A stretch of 64,000 nucleotides of DNA from Pseudomonadota bacterium (GTDB lineage: Bacteria; Pseudomonadota; Gammaproteobacteria; Steroidobacterales; GCA-2729495). Position numbers and translations under genes: made by a program. This document shows, one piece after another, positions 62,134 through 64,000 of this stretch (positions are counted from its first letter, which is position 1; the number at the start of each line of letters is the position of its first letter). Below the pieces are notes generated by a model. That model was given only the letters and a program-made list of their open reading frames with translations. It was not told the origin of the DNA and searched no databases. The stretch is taken from NCBI GenBank assembly GCA_963204745.1, contig CAUJHF010000020.1:162208-226207 (forward strand). Reading direction: 5' to 3'.

Positions 62134-62211
62134 GTGGAACGATTTCGCTTTCGCTATCCTGGCAAACTTGGCAGGATTGTTGCCGAACTGCGCCTCGCCG
62201 ACAATTCACCC

Positions 62212-62700
62212 ATGAACTCAGCCAAAACCAGCAAACCGGCCAAAGGCGCCGGATCCGGCCTTATCGTCGAAAACCGCAAGGCGCGCTTCGACTATTTCAT
62301 CGAAGACCAGATCGAGGCCGGTATCGCGCTGACCGGCTGGGAAGTCAAAAGCCTGCGCGCGGCGCGCGGCAACCTGAAAGAAGCCTACGCGATTTTCAGG
62401 GATGGCGAGGTCTGGCTGCTTGGCGCCAATATCGCGCCCCTGCCCTCTGCCTCTACACATGTCACCCCGGACCCCGTGCGGCTGCGCAAGCTCCTGCTTC
62501 ACCGCCGCGAAATCGACCGGCTGCGCAGCAATGTCGAGCGGGACGGCTACACGCTGGTACCCCTCGCGATGCGCTGGGACAAGGGCAAGGTCAAGGTCAC
62601 CCTGGGCCTCGCCAAGGGCAAAAAGAGCCAGGACAAGCGCGATACCATCAAGGATCGGGACTGGCAGCGGCAGAAAAGCCGACTTCTGCGCCGCGGGTAG
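62212..62700 (+). CDS. smpB: SsrA-binding protein SmpB, 162 aa
   Basis: Binds tmRNA and brings it to stalled ribosomes for trans-translation. Recognised from ENRKARFDYFIEDQIEAGIALTGWEVKSLRAARGNLKEAY (core GWEVKSLR), HRREIDRL and the basic C-terminal tail (KKSQDKRDTIKDRDWQRQKSRLLRRG). The open frame extends back to 61693 across ratA; the ATG at 62212 gives the family start. Its stop codon TAG lies in a copy of the REP-like repeat. It lies 102 bases upstream of ssrA, its RNA partner. Confidence 0.96.
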   Translation: MNSAKTSKPAKGAGSGLIVENRKARFDYFIEDQIEAGIALTGWEVKSLRAARGNLKEAYAIFRDGEVWLLGANIAPLPSASTHVTPDPVRLRKLLLHRREIDRLRSNVERDGYTLVPLAMRWDKGKVKVTLGLAKGKKSQDKRDTIKDRDWQRQKSRLLRRG

Positions 62701-62755
62701 GAGCGCCCGTAGGAGCGCCTTCAGGCGCGATTCCGCCAAGCGCCTTCAGGCACGA
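62697..62755 (+). repeat. REP-like palindromic repeat, partly tandem, between smpB and ssrA
   Basis: GTAGGAGCGCC occurs twice (62697-62707 and 62709-62719). The second copy continues as TTCAGGCGCGA to 62730, forming the hairpin GCGCC-TTCA-GGCGC. A third degenerate arm GCGCCTTCAGGCAC lies near 62740-62753. This resembles the GTAGGAGCGGC...TTCAGCCGCGA REP family of Xanthomonadales and pseudomonads. The first copy supplies the smpB stop codon. Confidence 0.7.
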
Positions 62756-62764
62756 CCCACGCCC

Positions 62765-62793
62765 TTGTCTTCCGGGACCCTGGCCCCAATAAT
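62765..62793 (+). promoter_or_regulatory. Candidate sigma-70 promoter of ssrA
   Basis: TTGTCT (62765-62770) and AATAAT (62788-62793) are 17 bases apart, and the predicted tmRNA 5' end is 10 bases downstream of the -10 box, the expected distance. Confidence 0.7.
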
Positions 62794-62802
62794 GGCTGCA
62801 CC

Positions 62803-63168
62803 GGGGGCGACATGGTTTCGACGTGGGTTACAAACCTCTGGGTGCATGCCGAGGTGCAGATTACCTCGTAAATCCATCTGCAAACCTTATAGTTGCCAAC
62901 GACGACAACTACGCTCTCGCTGCTTAAAAACCAGCGCTAGAGCCTTCTGACCGGGTCCGTGCTTGTGCGGTCCGGAGCCAGGAGTCATTAAACACAAGCT
63001 CGCCCGAGGGTTCGTCCAGGATCCGACGGTTAACTGCCTATTACTGGACTGGCTGTCAGTTGTCCCTGTCCGTCGGGTAGCTGCCGGTAAGATAAAAGGC
63101 GGAATACGCATGTAGATCCTTGAGCAGCGGACTTGCGGACGCGGGTTCGATTCCCGCCGCCTCCACCA
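62803..63168 (+). ncRNA. ssrA: Transfer-messenger RNA (tmRNA), 366 nt
   Basis: Rescues stalled ribosomes and tags the nascent protein for proteolysis. The tRNA-like ends pair as GGGGGCG with CGCCUCC, followed by A and an encoded CCA. A G-U pair at the third acceptor position marks alanine identity, and the T arm is GCGGG-UUCGAUU-CCCGC. The resume codon GCC at 62895 opens the tag ANDDNYALAA, ending in TAA at 62925-62927. Pseudoknot-forming segments fill the rest. smpB lies just upstream and an integrase just downstream. Confidence 0.97.
63139..63168 (+). other. Putative attachment site (attL) within the 3' end of ssrA
   Basis: The T arm and acceptor end of tmRNA is a frequent integration target. 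An integrase gene pointing away from ssrA begins 166 bases further on, so the crossover core should lie in this segment or just after it. The exact core cannot be set without the matching copy at the far end of the element, which is outside the window. Confidence 0.55.
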
Positions 63169-63202
63169 ATTGACCTTCCAAAGCATTCCGAAGACGTCCT
63201 AT

Positions 63203-63229
63203 AACCCACTGGAAACAGTGGGTTTTTTT
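63203..63229 (+). terminator. Intrinsic terminator after ssrA
   Basis: AACCCACTG-GAAA-CAGTGGGTT forms a perfect 9-bp stem with a GNRA-type tetraloop and runs into seven T residues (63223-63229). It ends the tmRNA transcript and insulates the integrase. Confidence 0.9.
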
Positions 63230-63271
63230 ATATATATTGTCCGACATGGTTGCTTGCCTTCCGCCCGAATC

Positions 63272-63334
63272 TGCCCCCACAAGTGGGGCAACTCTCGGGG
63301 CAACTGGGAGGCAGTCACAGGGAGTTGCCCCCAC
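63272..63334 (+). repeat. Cluster of GGGGCAACT repeats and a CCCCAC-AA-GTGGGG palindrome before the integrase
   Basis: GGGGCAACT occurs at 63285-63293 and 63297-63305 in direct orientation and as AGTTGCCCC at 63323-63331 in inverted orientation. A palindrome TGCCCCCAC-AA-GTGGGGCA spans 63272-63290, and its half TTGCCCCCAC recurs right before the ATG. This arrangement fits arm-type integrase or excisionase binding sites, or an integrase operator. Confidence 0.6.
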
Positions 63335-64000
63335 ATGCCGTTGACCGATAGCGCAATCCGTTCTGCCAGGCCTCAAGCCAAGAGCATCAGGCTGTTCGAC
63401 GTCGGCGGCCTGTACCTCGAAATCAGCCCTGCCGGCGGCAAGTGGTGGCGCTGGAAGTACCGCTTTGACGGGAAGGAGAAGCGCCTGTCCTTCGGCGTCT
63501 ATCCCGACGTGAGCCTGAAGTCCGCCCGAGACCGGCGCGACGAGGCGCGCAAGCTACTTGCGAGCGACGTCGATCCGGGCGAGCAACGCAAGGCGATCAA
63601 GGCGGCCAAGGGCGACCGGGCCGCCAACAGCTTCGAAGTCGTCGCGCGAGAGTGGTTCGCCAGATTCTCGCCTTCCTGGGCCGAGAACCACTCCAGCAAG
63701 ATCCTGCGCCGGCTCGAACGGGACATCTTCCCGTGGATCGGCGCGCGGCCGATAGCGGAGATCACCGCGCCCGAAATACTGTCTGTTCTAAGGCGCATCG
63801 AATCGCGCGGCGCGATCGAAACCGCACACCGCGCATCGCAGAACTGCGGGCAGGCATTCCGCTACGCAGTGGCCACCGGTCGCGCCGAGCGCGACCCCAC
63901 GCGCGATCTGCGCGGTGCGCTGGCACCGACCCGGGAAACCCATCTTGCCTCCATCGTCGAGCCGAAGGCCATTGGCGACCTGCTGCGCGCGATCAATGGT
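63335..64000 (+). CDS. int: P4-type tyrosine site-specific integrase, N-terminal 222 codons (cut by window end)
   Basis: Catalyses integration and excision of the element at ssrA. The frame is open from ATG 63335 to the window end. Residues about 1-90 match the DUF4102 arm-binding domain (LYLEISPAGGKWWRWKYRF, key WRWKYRFDGKEKRLSFG and YPDVSLKSAR). Residues about 100-205 match the core-binding SAM-like domain (FEVVAREWF, FPWIGARPIAEITAPEIL, RASQNCGQAFRYAVATGR). The catalytic Arg, Lys, His-x-x-Arg and Tyr lie beyond the window. GGGAG is upstream at a slightly long spacing. Confidence 0.92.
   Translation, partial: MPLTDSAIRSARPQAKSIRLFDVGGLYLEISPAGGKWWRWKYRFDGKEKRLSFGVYPDVSLKSARDRRDEARKLLASDVDPGEQRKAIKAAKGDRAANSFEVVAREWFARFSPSWAENHSSKILRRLERDIFPWIGARPIAEITAPEILSVLRRIESRGAIETAHRASQNCGQAFRYAVATGRAERDPTRDLRGALAPTRETHLASIVEPKAIGDLLRAING

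Larger units (their letters stand above)
63169..64000 (+). mobile_element. Left end of a genomic island or prophage integrated at ssrA (continues past the window)
   Basis: Core gene order stops at tmRNA. What follows is a terminator, a repeat-rich segment and a tyrosine integrase gene, which by eye uses more GC-rich codons. Only 832 bases of the element are visible, so its size and cargo are unknown. Confidence 0.75.

Noticed and set aside
61693..62211. N-terminal extension of smpB reaching back across ratA
   Set aside because: The extra 173 residues are antisense to ratA and absent from SmpB; the ATG at 62212 gives the family start.
63056..63376. Minus-strand open frames across tmRNA and the integrase leader
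   Set aside because: They run through the structured tmRNA and its terminator and match no protein family.

Overview
This window is core chromosome from a gammaproteobacterium that is moderately GC-rich by eye. Gene order supports this: smc-zipA-ligA, rimP-nusA-infB-rbfA-truB-rpsO-pnp, hrcA-grpE-dnaK-dnaJ-dapB-carAB-greA-rlmE-ftsH-folP-glmM-tpiA-secG-tRNA-Leu-nuoA..N-tRNA-fMet, and fur/bamE/rnfH/ratA/smpB/ssrA. This order, a REP-like GTAGGAGCG repeat and a Lys/Ala-rich extension on DksA recall Xanthomonadales-like lineages. The order is inferred and not resolved further. There are no rRNA genes, CRISPR arrays or insertion sequences, and no gene-free stretch over 300 bases.

Layout. (1) 1-8.9 kb: a glycogen cluster with glgA (cut by the window start), malQ, glgC, glgB and a GT35 phosphorylase, making and breaking alpha-glucan. 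(2) 9-15.2 kb: ligA, zipA and smc, all minus. (3) 15.3-17.2 kb: queF, an unusual dksA and the PHA regulator phaR, all plus. With the glycogen genes, phaR suggests a cell that stores carbon as both glycogen and polyhydroxyalkanoate. (4) 17.2-26.1 kb: the minus-strand pnp-rpsO-truB-rbfA-infB-nusA-rimP translation/transcription operon behind an initiator tRNA gene and two tandem terminators. (5) 26.1-40.5 kb: a complete 14-subunit complex I operon, nuoA to nuoN, with separate nuoC and nuoD. (6) 40.5-52.7 kb: tRNA-Leu(GAG), secG, tpiA, glmM, folP, ftsH, rlmE, greA, carB, carA and dapB. (7) 52.7-57.7 kb: dnaJ, dnaK, grpE and hrcA, with sigma-32-like promoters before grpE and dnaK. (8) 57.9-63.2 kb: nadK-recN (plus), fur (minus), bamE (plus), rnfH-ratA (minus), smpB (plus) and tmRNA. 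(9) 63.2-64 kb: the left end of an integrated element, with a P4-type tyrosine integrase directly downstream of ssrA.

Most of the window is conserved housekeeping DNA. The parts that stand out are the ssrA/integrase junction with its GGGGCAACT repeats, the two-cysteine DksA with a histone-like tail, and a set of leader and intercistronic RNA structures (pnp, rimP, carA, dnaK-dnaJ, ftsH). Any novel system is more likely to lie in the island beyond position 64000 than inside the window.
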